This document shows positions 15,133-22,188 of a DNA stretch of 24,851 nucleotides, one piece after another. The notes under the pieces were generated by a model. That model did not search any database. It was not told the DNA's origin and saw nothing but the letters and a program-made list of their open reading frames with translations. Position 1 is the stretch's first letter, and the number at the start of each line of letters is the position of its first letter. A program made the position numbers and the translations under genes. The DNA is from Bacteroidales bacterium (GTDB taxonomy: Bacteria > Bacteroidota > Bacteroidia > Bacteroidales > JAGOPY01), in the NCBI GenBank assembly GCA_030638325.1, contig DAOWEV010000146.1, positions 1 to 24,851 of the forward strand, given 5' to 3'.

Positions 15133-16164
15133 ATGAGCAAGAACATTGTTATATTTTCAGACGGCACTGGCCAGGAAGGCGGGAAGAAGGAAAACACCAA
15201 CGTTTACAAGCTTTTTAATATGGTCGAGGACAGGACCCTGGAGCAAGTCGCATTTTACGACAGGGGCCTTGGGACAGGCTGGAGAAAGATATCAGGGAAT
15301 GTAGCAGGCATGGGCATCTCAAAGAATATCCAGGAATGCTACGAGTTTATCTTTGAAAACTTCCAGGCCGGGGATCAAATCTACCTGTTTGGCTTCAGTC
15401 GTGGCGCTGCTACCATAAGGAGTTTATCGGGCTTTATCGACATGTTTGGAATATTGCCTAAATCGAGGCCTGAATTGATAAAACGGGCCTGGGACATTTA
15501 CAAAGACAAAAATGATGAGAGAAGAAAGGAAAAAGCAGCTGATTTTATAGAAAGACACCACACAATGTGGACCCGGATCAGGTTTCTGGGGGTATGGGAT
15601 ACGGTAGCTGCACTGGGACTGCCCGGCAAGTTTATGGATGTAGTACTTGACAATCTCCCCAGATTTCAGCACAAGTTTCACAATTTCCGTCTCAGCCCGA
15701 GTGTTGAAAACGCCTGCCAGGCACTGGCAATAGATGACGAACGCAAGATCTTTCATCCTTTGATCTGGGATCCGGATAAGCTTGATTATCAGACCATAAA
15801 GCAAGTCTGGTTCTGTGGCGTCCATACGGATGTTGGCGGAGGTTACGAGGACCAGGGATTATCAGATATTGCTCTGGAATGGATGATACAACAGGCTGTC
15901 GGGTTTGGATTGAAGATCTATCCGAAGCACAAAGTTGAGATTCAACAAAACATCAACGGGGAGATGCATGATGCACGTGACAGCTTTATTAAAAAGCGCC
16001 TCTACAAAAAAGAAGTGAGATCCTGGAACTCAGAAACCCATGGAAAGCCTGTAATACACGAGAGTGTGTTACAACGGAAGGAGAACAGGGATTATATCGA
16101 AAGACTCCCTTATGACCCATGGATCCTTAGGCAAAAGCACAACCTGGAGGAATGGAAGCAATAA
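15133..16164 (+). CDS. DUF2235 alpha/beta hydrolase, related to the Tle1 phospholipase domain
   Basis: 343 residues. DUF2235 features: IVIFSDGTGQ at the start, NTNVYKL, FYDRGLGTGW, nucleophile elbow GFSRGAA with Ser89, WDTVAALG with Asp156, and HTDVGGGY with His231, a complete Ser-Asp-His triad. This fold occurs in type VI secretion phospholipase effectors of the Tle1 family, but also in many stand-alone proteins. There are no transmembrane helices, no signal peptide, and no T6SS, immunity or VgrG gene in the window, so an effector role is not supported. Lipid or ester hydrolysis in the cytoplasm is the cautious inference. It lies between trmD and rplS, with repeat-rich spacers of about 345 and 190 bp on its two sides, as if inserted into a formerly tighter gene order. 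Confidence 0.88.
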   Translation: MSKNIVIFSDGTGQEGGKKENTNVYKLFNMVEDRTLEQVAFYDRGLGTGWRKISGNVAGMGISKNIQECYEFIFENFQAGDQIYLFGFSRGAATIRSLSGFIDMFGILPKSRPELIKRAWDIYKDKNDERRKEKAADFIERHHTMWTRIRFLGVWDTVAALGLPGKFMDVVLDNLPRFQHKFHNFRLSPSVENACQALAIDDERKIFHPLIWDPDKLDYQTIKQVWFCGVHTDVGGGYEDQGLSDIALEWMIQQAVGFGLKIYPKHKVEIQQNINGEMHDARDSFIKKRLYKKEVRSWNSETHGKPVIHESVLQRKENRDYIERLPYDPWILRQKHNLEEWKQ

Positions 16165-16171
16165 CCCTAAT

Positions 16172-16266
16172 TCACTCTTCACCTTTCACACCTCACACCC
16201 ACACCCCACCATTCACTACTCACCACTCACCCTTCACGCTTCACCCTTCACGTTTCACCCTTCACG
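16172..16266. repeat. TTCACCC heptamer array
   Basis: About 95 bp of degenerate TTCACCC, TTCACTC and TTCACGC units, starting eight bases after the DUF2235 stop. It has a strong strand bias: almost no G on the plus strand. Confidence 0.85.
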
Positions 16267-16309
16267 AAAATAAATTCCAACATTATCTTTTGTTATTAAA
16301 AAATCATTG

Positions 16310-16317
16310 TATATTTG
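16310..16317 (+). promoter_or_regulatory. -7 box of rplS
   Basis: TATATTTG matches TAnnTTTG. TTTG at 16289-16292 is 17 bases upstream, slightly closer than the usual 19-21. The leader is about 34 nt. Confidence 0.6.
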
Positions 16318-16357
16318 CACTCGTTTTTGAAAAAGATAAGTAAACATTTTAAAAGAG

Positions 16358-16711
16358 ATGGGCAAGCACGAATTATTGCAATACGTTGACGGACTGACAG
16401 AAGCACAGGAATTCCCGAATTTCAAAGCCGGTGATACCATCACCGTTACCTATAAAATCAGAGAAGGAAACAAGGAACGTCTGCAAAATTTCCAGGGTGT
16501 CGTTCTGCAAAGGAGAGGCAATGGAAAGACAGAAACCTTTACCGTAAGGAAAATATCCAACAACATTGGGGTTGAAAGGATATTTCCTGTTACATCCCCT
16601 TTTATCGATAAGATCACCATTAACAAACGGGGTGTGGTAAGAAGGGCCAGGATCTTCTATCTGAGAGGATTACGAGGAAAGAAAGCCAGGATCAAAGAAG
16701 CCAGAATATAA
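16358..16711 (+). CDS. rplS: 50S ribosomal protein L19
   Basis: 117 residues, full length. L19 sits at the interface of the two ribosomal subunits. The family signature is plain: FKAGDTITVTYKIREGNKER, LQNFQGVVLQRRGNG, TFTVRKISNNIGVERIFPV and a basic tail RARIFYLRGLRGKKARIKE. It has its own -7 box and a strong terminator immediately downstream, so it is transcribed as a single gene despite lying near trmD. Confidence 0.98.
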   Translation: MGKHELLQYVDGLTEAQEFPNFKAGDTITVTYKIREGNKERLQNFQGVVLQRRGNGKTETFTVRKISNNIGVERIFPVTSPFIDKITINKRGVVRRARIFYLRGLRGKKARIKEARI

Positions 16712-16732
16712 GAAACTTCACTTTATTCCAGT

Positions 16733-16759
16733 CCCCGCCAACCAGCGGGGTTATTTTTT
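16733..16759 (+). terminator. Intrinsic terminator of rplS
   Basis: CCCCGC-CAACCA-GCGGGG stem-loop followed by TTATTTTTT, 22 bases past the rplS stop. Confidence 0.88.
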
Positions 16760-16813
16760 ACTCCCCCGCCTTGATAGCCGGAGGAATATCCATTTATCAT
16801 CATTATACATACC

Positions 16814-19066
16814 TCACGGGGTAAAATTATCCCTGAGGCACCTGACACTAAAACCGTACGACTCATAGTAGGTCCATTCGCGGATTATTTCATCTAAGCC
16901 ATAGCCCAGATAGCGCTGCCACGCAAAGTAGTCATTGTACTCAGACGAGGGCCAGAATCTAGCATAGTATTCCAGATCAAAGAATAAACCCCCGTAGTTC
17001 CGACTGCCACCCGGACGAGCAGTAAAGCCAAAAACATCAGTCCCATTATACCCTGAATACCAACCAGTTTCTGATTTTAATCTTTTACCGGCATCATAAC
17101 CACGATAAGTCAACCCATCCCACTCCGGGTCTCCGATACCATATTGGCTGTCAACGGCGCCTTCCAGCACTTTCCATTCCTCATCCGTAGGGATATTCCA
17201 GCCAGGCGGGCAAATACCTTGTACACCTTGTGTGGGTGTATATTGCATCATCTCATTCCATTGGTACAATCCACCGTATGTATTGCAATTGTAAGGGTTG
17301 TCATCATAACAGTATTTTTCAATTATCCCGTTATCTTCCATTGTCTGAGTTCCCGGTATCATCACCCCCACATTCAGGTTCTCTTTCAGCCAGCACTGGT
17401 TGAATATTTGAATGGTGTTGTAAACCTGTCCTTCGTAAGTTACCGTTGGTGTTCCAGGGCAGGGAATGTTAGTAGCAAATTGAAGCGTAAGCGTGTCACT
17501 CGTTTCAGGGGCATCGAGCATGCCTGATTCCAGGGTATCGATATATGCAATATAAAGCAGTTCATCGCCGGGAAAAAAATCGATCCCGCGATTCAGCCGG
17601 CTGTATTTTTGTGGATTTGCTACAATCTCGTAAGTTAAAACGAGTATTGTATCCGGCCAGAACAAGGTAGTATCTCCTCCCTGGGTTAGGTTCATGACCT
17701 TAAGACTATCCAACTGTACGTATGCTGCACTATCGATTGCTGTGAAAGTCAATTCTATGAAATGCGTTGTTGGTTCCGGACTCCTGATGCACCGTACACT
17801 AAAACCGCAACTCCAATTGAGGTCATAATGGCGGGTTACACTTAAATAGTTGTAACGCAGATAGCGGAACCAAGTGATGTTGGGATCATAGTTCTTCTTC
17901 GCCATCCACCAGTAACCTTCATAGCCAATGAAGCTGAAGATACCAGCCCAGTTGTAGCGGTAGCCGCCTGGAAGACCCGAAAAACCAAACAGATCGTTGC
18001 CGTTGATATTCCACCCGTTGGTAGATTTAAGGTTCAATCCGGCATCAAAACCGCGAGATCCCAATTGATCCCATTCCGGGTCGCCAACGCCATACAGGCT
18101 GTCAACAACTCCTTCCAGTATTTTCCATTCATCATCCGTAGGGACATGCCATCCATCCGGGCAAATACCCTGTGTGCCCTGCTGTGTCGTGTATTGCATC
18201 ATTTCTGTCCATTGGTATAAACCTCCATATTCATCGCAATTGGCAGGGTCGTTATCATAACAGTATTTTTCAATGATCCCGTTGTCTTGCATATCATAAA
18301 TACCTAATATCATAGTTCCAATATTAAGGTTTTCTTTTAACCAGCATTGGCTGAATATCTGAATAGTATTGTATACTTGTCCTTCGTAAGTTACAGTTGG
18401 TATTCCCGGGCAGGGAATGTTGGTAGCGAATTGAAGTGTAAGCGTGTCACTCATTTCAGGGGCATCAAGCATACCGGATTGGAGTCCGTTTGCATAGCCG
18501 ATGTATAGCAATGTGTCACCAAGACTGAATGAGAAGTTCTGAGTAGCTTCAATTCTCTTAAGCTGTGGTTCCGTAACCTTGCTTCCTGTGTATTCAAGTA
18601 AGTTTGTAAGGCCCGAACCGTTCCCGGAGTTGAGGATTTTGATACTGCTGGTGGTTGCTTGCCAAAAAGCTGTAAAGAAAAATATTCTCCCGCTACCGGG
18701 GGTAAACCTGAAGGAATGATAGCCCCTGTCCAGTAATCTATCTGTGTTGATAAGCTTACGGCCAAGCATATCAGAAATCATTATAACTACTTTTCCCTTT
18801 TCAGGAACATACAAGGTAATGGTAGTTTGGTCTTTCACCGGGTTGGGATAATTCTGGAATATCTGCAACCCTGTTTTCTCATTGCTAACTTCAGTAATTC
18901 CCACCGTATAATCCAGTACAAGTATTGTATCGGGCCAATACAGCACCGTATCGCCTCCCTGTGTACGGTTCATCACCTTAATGCTGTCTAACTTGACGTG
19001 AGAGGCGCTGTCAATAGCCGTGAAGGTCAATTCAATTGAAGGCATTTGACCAAAGGCACTTACCAT
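16814..19066 (-). CDS. Secreted protein with two Fib_succ_major (FISUMP) modules; probable start upstream at a non-AUG codon
   Basis: 750 residues from the first ATG. Two homologous modules lie in tandem (about 8-432 and 434-750). Each has a beta-rich lead (IELTFTAIDSA, KVMN, TQGGDT, WPDTILVL), a middle (TLTLQFATNIPCPG) and a C-terminal Fib_succ_major domain (GQVYNTIQIF, QCWLKENLN, YGGLYQW, GFSVRC). Module 1 also holds a T9SS-sorting-like domain at about 59-130 (QIFQNYPNPVKDQTTITLYV), which module 2 has lost. The ATG at 19066 falls inside a signal peptide: in frame upstream are 13 codons (KTKIYLLILTLAL) preceded by ATA at 19106-19108, exactly where an ATG is expected, and then an in-frame TAA. 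So either a non-AUG codon starts translation, or the start codon is mutated. Function is unknown; such proteins are abundant surface or secreted proteins. Confidence 0.85.
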   Translation of the reverse strand: MVSAFGQMPSIELTFTAIDSASHVKLDSIKVMNRTQGGDTVLYWPDTILVLDYTVGITEVSNEKTGLQIFQNYPNPVKDQTTITLYVPEKGKVVIMISDMLGRKLINTDRLLDRGYHSFRFTPGSGRIFFFTAFWQATTSSIKILNSGNGSGLTNLLEYTGSKVTEPQLKRIEATQNFSFSLGDTLLYIGYANGLQSGMLDAPEMSDTLTLQFATNIPCPGIPTVTYEGQVYNTIQIFSQCWLKENLNIGTMILGIYDMQDNGIIEKYCYDNDPANCDEYGGLYQWTEMMQYTTQQGTQGICPDGWHVPTDDEWKILEGVVDSLYGVGDPEWDQLGSRGFDAGLNLKSTNGWNINGNDLFGFSGLPGGYRYNWAGIFSFIGYEGYWWMAKKNYDPNITWFRYLRYNYLSVTRHYDLNWSCGFSVRCIRSPEPTTHFIELTFTAIDSAAYVQLDSLKVMNLTQGGDTTLFWPDTILVLTYEIVANPQKYSRLNRGIDFFPGDELLYIAYIDTLESGMLDAPETSDTLTLQFATNIPCPGTPTVTYEGQVYNTIQIFNQCWLKENLNVGVMIPGTQTMEDNGIIEKYCYDDNPYNCNTYGGLYQWNEMMQYTPTQGVQGICPPGWNIPTDEEWKVLEGAVDSQYGIGDPEWDGLTYRGYDAGKRLKSETGWYSGYNGTDVFGFTARPGGSRNYGGLFFDLEYYARFWPSSEYNDYFAWQRYLGYGLDEIIREWTYYESYGFSVRCLRDNFTP
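16850..18980. repeat. Intragenic direct duplication, offset about 950 bp
   Basis: Stretches such as CTTCGTAAGTTAC and GGGCAGGGAATGTT occur at about 17370-17530 and again at about 18320-18480 with only scattered differences over more than 100 bp. The duplicated unit corresponds to the two protein modules and seems recent enough to recombine. Confidence 0.8.
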
Positions 19067-19149
19067 TAGTGCAAGTGTCAGAATTAAAAGATAAATTTTT
19101 GTTTTTATAAGAATAAGATTTTAGCGTTTTATTTAATTGGTTTGTTGAA

Positions 19150-19180
19150 TGCTGCCTTGCAGCAATTGCCGAAAGCAATT
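19150..19180 (-). other. Two adjacent perfect hairpins after the Fib_succ_major lipoprotein gene
   Basis: TGCTGC-CTT-GCAGCA (19150-19164) and AATTGC-CGAAA-GCAATT (19164-19180) lie 12-42 bp beyond the minus-strand stop codon and before the next gene. They may mark an RNA processing or attenuation site; no U-tract follows. Confidence 0.4.
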
Positions 19181-19191
19181 ATTTAACAGGG

Positions 19192-19809
19192 CTAATTATC
19201 CCGGACACAACGAACACTATAAACCCTGGCCTCATTGCTGCTGGTATAAGTAACATAATGGGTGGTCCAACTCAAATCCCTGCTGCTGCCATTAGTAGAA
19301 GAGCAAAAGACCGCGTTAGAGCCCAAACCATAGAAACCACCATGTAAGGTGCTGCGTCCGCCACCGGGCAAGGCGGTAAATCCACTTTCATTTGTTGCTC
19401 CTGTATTTGGGCTAATCCAGTGAGTGGTGCCGGCTTCTTTCATCTTTCCTCCGGCAAAATATGCCCCACCAAGATAATCAATAAGTTCTTCCCATTCAGT
19501 ATCAGAAGGTAAATGCCAGCCATCAGGGCAAACATCACAAGCAGTTTCCCGATCGTATAAAAGGCCGTAAATCTCAGCGTTTGATGGAATGCTATCATAC
19601 GCCCAACTACCGCTTCCTGCATCGTAATTCAGGTTTTCAGCCATCCACCACTGATTGCCTATTTCTACTGTTTTATATCTTTTACCGTCTCTGCTGTCCG
19701 TCATGAATCCATCATCATCATCATTATCTTTATTACAAGAGTTAAAGTTGATCATTATTAATGCGGTTGCTGCAATTAGTAACATTGTCATTAAATTCTT
19801 TTTTTTCAT
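19192..19809 (-). CDS. Fib_succ_major (FISUMP) domain lipoprotein
   Basis: 205 residues. A lipoprotein signal ends NFNSC (Cys26), followed by NKDNDDDD, an acidic run like the Bacteroidota surface-export signal, so the protein is probably on the cell surface. From about residue 40 to the end is one complete Fib_succ_major domain: GKRYKTVEIGNQWWMAENLN, WHLPSDTEWEELIDYLGG, SGFTALPGGGR and the terminal YSVRCVRDN. The C-terminal half resembles a C-type-lectin/sulfatase-modifying-factor fold, consistent with a binding function, but the ligand is unknown. It lies between two other secreted-protein genes on the same strand (32-bp gap to the gene before it, 125 bp to the duplicated relative after it). 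Confidence 0.9.
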   Translation of the reverse strand: MKKKNLMTMLLIAATALIMINFNSCNKDNDDDDGFMTDSRDGKRYKTVEIGNQWWMAENLNYDAGSGSWAYDSIPSNAEIYGLLYDRETACDVCPDGWHLPSDTEWEELIDYLGGAYFAGGKMKEAGTTHWISPNTGATNESGFTALPGGGRSTLHGGFYGLGSNAVFCSSTNGSSRDLSWTTHYVTYTSSNEARVYSVRCVRDN

Positions 19810-19841
19810 AATGCATATTTTAGAGACTGTTCAAATTTCCA

Positions 19842-20714
19842 TCACTCAATAATTATCTTTTCTGTTTGAGTAAAGTCCTCTGTTACAACCTTTAGTAAAT
19901 AAAGCCCTTGTTTAAAACCAGATAAATCAATAGTCATATGATTACTTTCTGCTATTTCCGAATATATTTCCTGTCCGTTGATATTAAAAATTTGAACGTT
20001 TGCATCTTCAAGATTAGAATATTCCACATAAATCAAATTATTTGCAGGGTTGGGATAAATCATCATACATGGATCTGACTCCAGAATATTTATGCTAGTC
20101 GAATCAAGATTGCAAGCAAAATCATGAATAATGCAAGAAGAATAATGTACAGTACTTATTTTGATCCATCCATAAAAAATGTCATTTTGTTCAATTAAAC
20201 GAACAGCAATGTAGCCTGTGTCTGTATAAAATTGACTAACTCTGGAACAATGATAACCATTATTTGTAGGGAAAGTTGCATCCCACTCATTATAACTCAA
20301 CCAAACGATTGAGTCTGTCCAATTTAGATTTTCATCAATCAAAACATTATAACCTAATTCCAGAGGAGTGTTAGAGGTATGTACAAACAATGGAGGAAAA
20401 TCGTGTGACCAACAAGTGTCTATTTCTGAATAAGCTACTTGATTTTGACTTAACCCTTCAATTGTAACTCTTCTCCTATTAGACCATTGCGCTTCATCCC
20501 GGAGCAAAGTTGTCAACCTAAAATCTTTGGTTCCGTCACCATTCATGTCAATTTCCAAATTATTAACCACATAGTTTTGTGGTTCAGGTAAAATGGTATC
20601 AGGGCGGAAATCAAAGTAATAATCATAATCATCCCAAATGCCTGAGTAAATATTTTGACCCATTAATGTTACAGAAACAAAAAAAACGCCCAAAGAGAAA
20701 AGAAAGGTTTTCAT
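19842..20714 (-). CDS. Secreted protein with type IX secretion sorting domain, unknown function
   Basis: 290 residues. A signal peptide covers about 1-19 (FFVSVTLMGQ). The body (about 20-213) is not recognised; it contains an EF-hand-like calcium motif IDMNGDGTKDF near residue 55 and a GYIAVRLIEQNDIFYGWIKI segment as seen in FG-GAP or jellyroll-type secreted proteins. Residues about 215-290 are a T9SS type A sorting domain (MIYPNPANNLIYVEY, GLYLLKVV, EKIIIE), so the protein should be exported through the outer membrane. By eye the gene is clearly more AT-rich than its neighbours, which may indicate acquisition from elsewhere. It is the first gene of the three-gene minus-strand set ending at 16814. 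Confidence 0.85.
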   Translation of the reverse strand: MKTFLFSLGVFFVSVTLMGQNIYSGIWDDYDYYFDFRPDTILPEPQNYVVNNLEIDMNGDGTKDFRLTTLLRDEAQWSNRRRVTIEGLSQNQVAYSEIDTCWSHDFPPLFVHTSNTPLELGYNVLIDENLNWTDSIVWLSYNEWDATFPTNNGYHCSRVSQFYTDTGYIAVRLIEQNDIFYGWIKISTVHYSSCIIHDFACNLDSTSINILESDPCMMIYPNPANNLIYVEYSNLEDANVQIFNINGQEIYSEIAESNHMTIDLSGFKQGLYLLKVVTEDFTQTEKIIIE

Positions 20715-20852
20715 AATCTATAAAATAATGCTAACTATAAGATATATTTATTGTTCTTATCATTCCATATTAAGGCTAAGCACATTGTAATTATACACAT
20801 TACACCATTCTCAATTCTTTTCATCAAATAAATCATCATAACCAATCAACCT

Positions 20853-20860
20853 CAAATATA
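20853..20860 (-). promoter_or_regulatory. Candidate -7 box for the secreted-protein gene set
   Basis: TATATTTG on the minus strand fits TAnnTTTG, about 140 bp ahead of the ATG at 20714. No -33 TTTG is evident and the surroundings are AT-rich, so a chance match is possible. Confidence 0.35.
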
Positions 20861-20907
20861 AGAAAAATTTTTCAATTTCATAAGCTGATTAACTATATCT
20901 TTTTAAA

Positions 20908-20937
20908 ATCCGGAAACCAGCAACCGGCATCCGGCAC
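20908..20937. repeat. Short CCGGAAACCAGCAACCGGCA-type repeat
   Basis: Degenerate ACCAGCA/ACCGGCA/TCCGGCA heptamers immediately ahead of the yidD promoter, the same style as other spacers in this window. Confidence 0.5.
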
Positions 20938-20949
20938 TCAAACATTCCT

Positions 20950-20957
20950 TACCTTTG
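20950..20957 (+). promoter_or_regulatory. -7 box of the yidD-yjbQ unit
   Basis: TACCTTTG matches TAnnTTTG. Transcription would begin near 20964, about 11 bases before the TTG start of yidD, which rules out a start further upstream. Confidence 0.6.
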
Positions 20958-20974
20958 AAACAAAATTCAGCCTG

Positions 20975-21298
20975 TTGACTGCCCTGCGGAAAATATTGAT
21001 CGCTCCATTTCTCCTGTTGATTTACATCTATAAGGGAGCTATATCCCCACTCCTGCCGGCTTCATGCCGGTATACCCCTACCTGCACACAATATTCAATA
21101 GATGCACTGAAAATGTACGGCCTGTTCCGGGGTGGATGGTTGGCCATAAACCGGATTGCACGATGCCATCCCTGGGGCAGCAGCGGCTTTGACCCTGTTC
21201 CTAAAATTTTGATAAGAAAAATGAATCTCAGAAAATATAATATCTGTCATGCAAAAGATCATCCAGGTTCAGACATATCATCAGAACGGCCTTTATGA
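20975..21298 (+). CDS. yidD: Membrane protein insertion efficiency factor YidD
   Basis: 107 residues. YidD is a small, amphipathic membrane-associated protein that helps YidC insert inner-membrane proteins. The family core is clear: ILIAPFLLLIYIYKGAISPL, CRYTPTCTQYSIDAL, GLFRGGWLAINRIARCHPW and GFDPVP. The start is TTG at 20975, the first usable codon after the -7 box; an ATG is not available. The family core ends near residue 77. The remaining 30 residues are an unusual tail, and its last 50 bases overlap the start of yjbQ in another frame, suggesting translational coupling. Confidence 0.92.
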   Translation: MTALRKILIAPFLLLIYIYKGAISPLLPASCRYTPTCTQYSIDALKMYGLFRGGWLAINRIARCHPWGSSGFDPVPKILIRKMNLRKYNICHAKDHPGSDISSERPL

Positions 21299-21653
21299 CA
21301 TCACCCGGGAAGTCAGGGAAATTGTCGCCATGAGCGGGATCGCCAATGGCATTGTAACTGTTTATGCACAAGGGGCCACTGCCGCCATTATGATCCAGGA
21401 AAACTGGGATGACTCCGTGCAAAATGATGTAGTCAGCCTTTTACAAAAGTTGATACCTGAAGGAGTATGGGAACATGACAGGCAGGATAGCAATGGTGCT
21501 GCACATCTGAAAGCCGGACTTGTCGGACCGTCAGAGACAATACCTGTGATTGAAGGGAAACCCGGCTTATCAACATGGCAGAATATTTTTCTTTGTGAAT
21601 TCGATGGTCCCCGGAAAAATAGAGATATTTTTGTAAGCGTTATCGGAGGTTAA
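21249..21653 (+). CDS. yjbQ: YjbQ family protein (secondary thiamine-phosphate synthase type, UPF0047)
   Basis: 134 residues, the usual size. Family landmarks: ITREVREIV, GIVTVYAQGATAAIMIQEN, the central NGAAHLKAGLVGPSETIPV with the conserved histidine, and the end LSTWQNIFLCEFDGPRKNRD. E. coli YjbQ has a weak thiamine-phosphate synthase activity, and the true role is unsettled. It overlaps the end of yidD by 50 bp, so the two form one transcript. The stop is followed directly by a GGAAGAAT repeat array. Confidence 0.92.
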   Translation: MQKIIQVQTYHQNGLYDITREVREIVAMSGIANGIVTVYAQGATAAIMIQENWDDSVQNDVVSLLQKLIPEGVWEHDRQDSNGAAHLKAGLVGPSETIPVIEGKPGLSTWQNIFLCEFDGPRKNRDIFVSVIGG

Positions 21654-21747
21654 AGAATGGAAGGATGGGAAAATGGAAGAATGGAAGAATGGAAGAATCA
21701 AAATTCCAGCATTCCATCATTCCAATATTCCAACATTCCAATAATTT
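21654..21747. repeat. GGAAGAAT / ATTCCAACA octamer arrays as an inverted pair
   Basis: ATGGAAG units (21657-21696) are followed by ATTCCA units (21701-21742), the reverse complement of the same family, so the spacer can form a long imperfect hairpin. The same family is found at 8542-8584. Confidence 0.85.
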
Positions 21748-21759
21748 AAAGCAGAAGCA

Positions 21760-22188
21760 ATGGCCGAAATCGTAACCGTAAGCCGCAAGGCCCATTTCAA
21801 CGCAACTCACAGGCTTCACAATCCCTACTGGGATGATGTTAGAAATGAGAAAGTATTTGGGAAATGTAACAACCAGAATTATCACGGGCATAATTACAGC
21901 CTGATCGTCAAGGTTACCGGAGAAGTCGACCCGGAGACAGGTTATGTAATCGATCTTGGTGTCCTGTCACAAATTATCAAAGAACACATTGAGGAAAGAT
22001 ATGATCATAAAAACCTTTACATGGACCTGGAAGATTTCCGGGACCTGAACCCTTCGGCAGAGAATATCGCTATCAGGATCTGGCTTATCCTGCGTGACAA
22101 ACTGGATGATAGACTGAGCCTTAGGATAGAGCTCTATGAAACCGAAAGAAATTTTGTTGAATATTCCGGACCTGAATTGATAAAATGA
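21760..22188 (+). CDS. queD: 6-carboxytetrahydropterin / 6-pyruvoyl-tetrahydropterin synthase family protein
   Basis: 142 residues. The zinc ligands are His17 (FNATHRL), His42 and His44 (YHGHNY). Cys36 in KCNNQNYHGHNY is the catalytic thiol, and Glu residues near the end (ELYETERNF) match the family. QueD makes 6-carboxytetrahydropterin for queuosine and 7-deazaguanine synthesis from dihydroneopterin triphosphate; PTPS makes pyruvoyl-tetrahydropterin for biopterin. The CNNxNxHGHNY spacing is closer to the animal-type PTPS motif than to the shorter E. coli QueD motif, so the product should not be assumed and the gene symbol is provisional. The stop overlaps the start of the metal exporter (ATGA), which implies coupled translation. 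Confidence 0.85.
   Translation: MAEIVTVSRKAHFNATHRLHNPYWDDVRNEKVFGKCNNQNYHGHNYSLIVKVTGEVDPETGYVIDLGVLSQIIKEHIEERYDHKNLYMDLEDFRDLNPSAENIAIRIWLILRDKLDDRLSLRIELYETERNFVEYSGPELIK

Noticed and set aside
15133..16164. Type VI secretion effector with immunity gene
   Set aside because: The DUF2235 fold is right, but no immunity protein, VgrG, Hcp or other T6SS gene is adjacent; the neighbours are trmD and rplS.
17144..17527. 127-codon plus-strand reading frame opposite the FISUMP gene
   Set aside because: It is a shadow of the duplicated FISUMP frame and has no start signal or domain.
16814..19809. Diversity-generating retroelement target genes
   Set aside because: Fib_succ_major domains have a lectin-like C-terminus of the kind some retroelements vary, but there is no reverse transcriptase, accessory gene or template repeat in the window.
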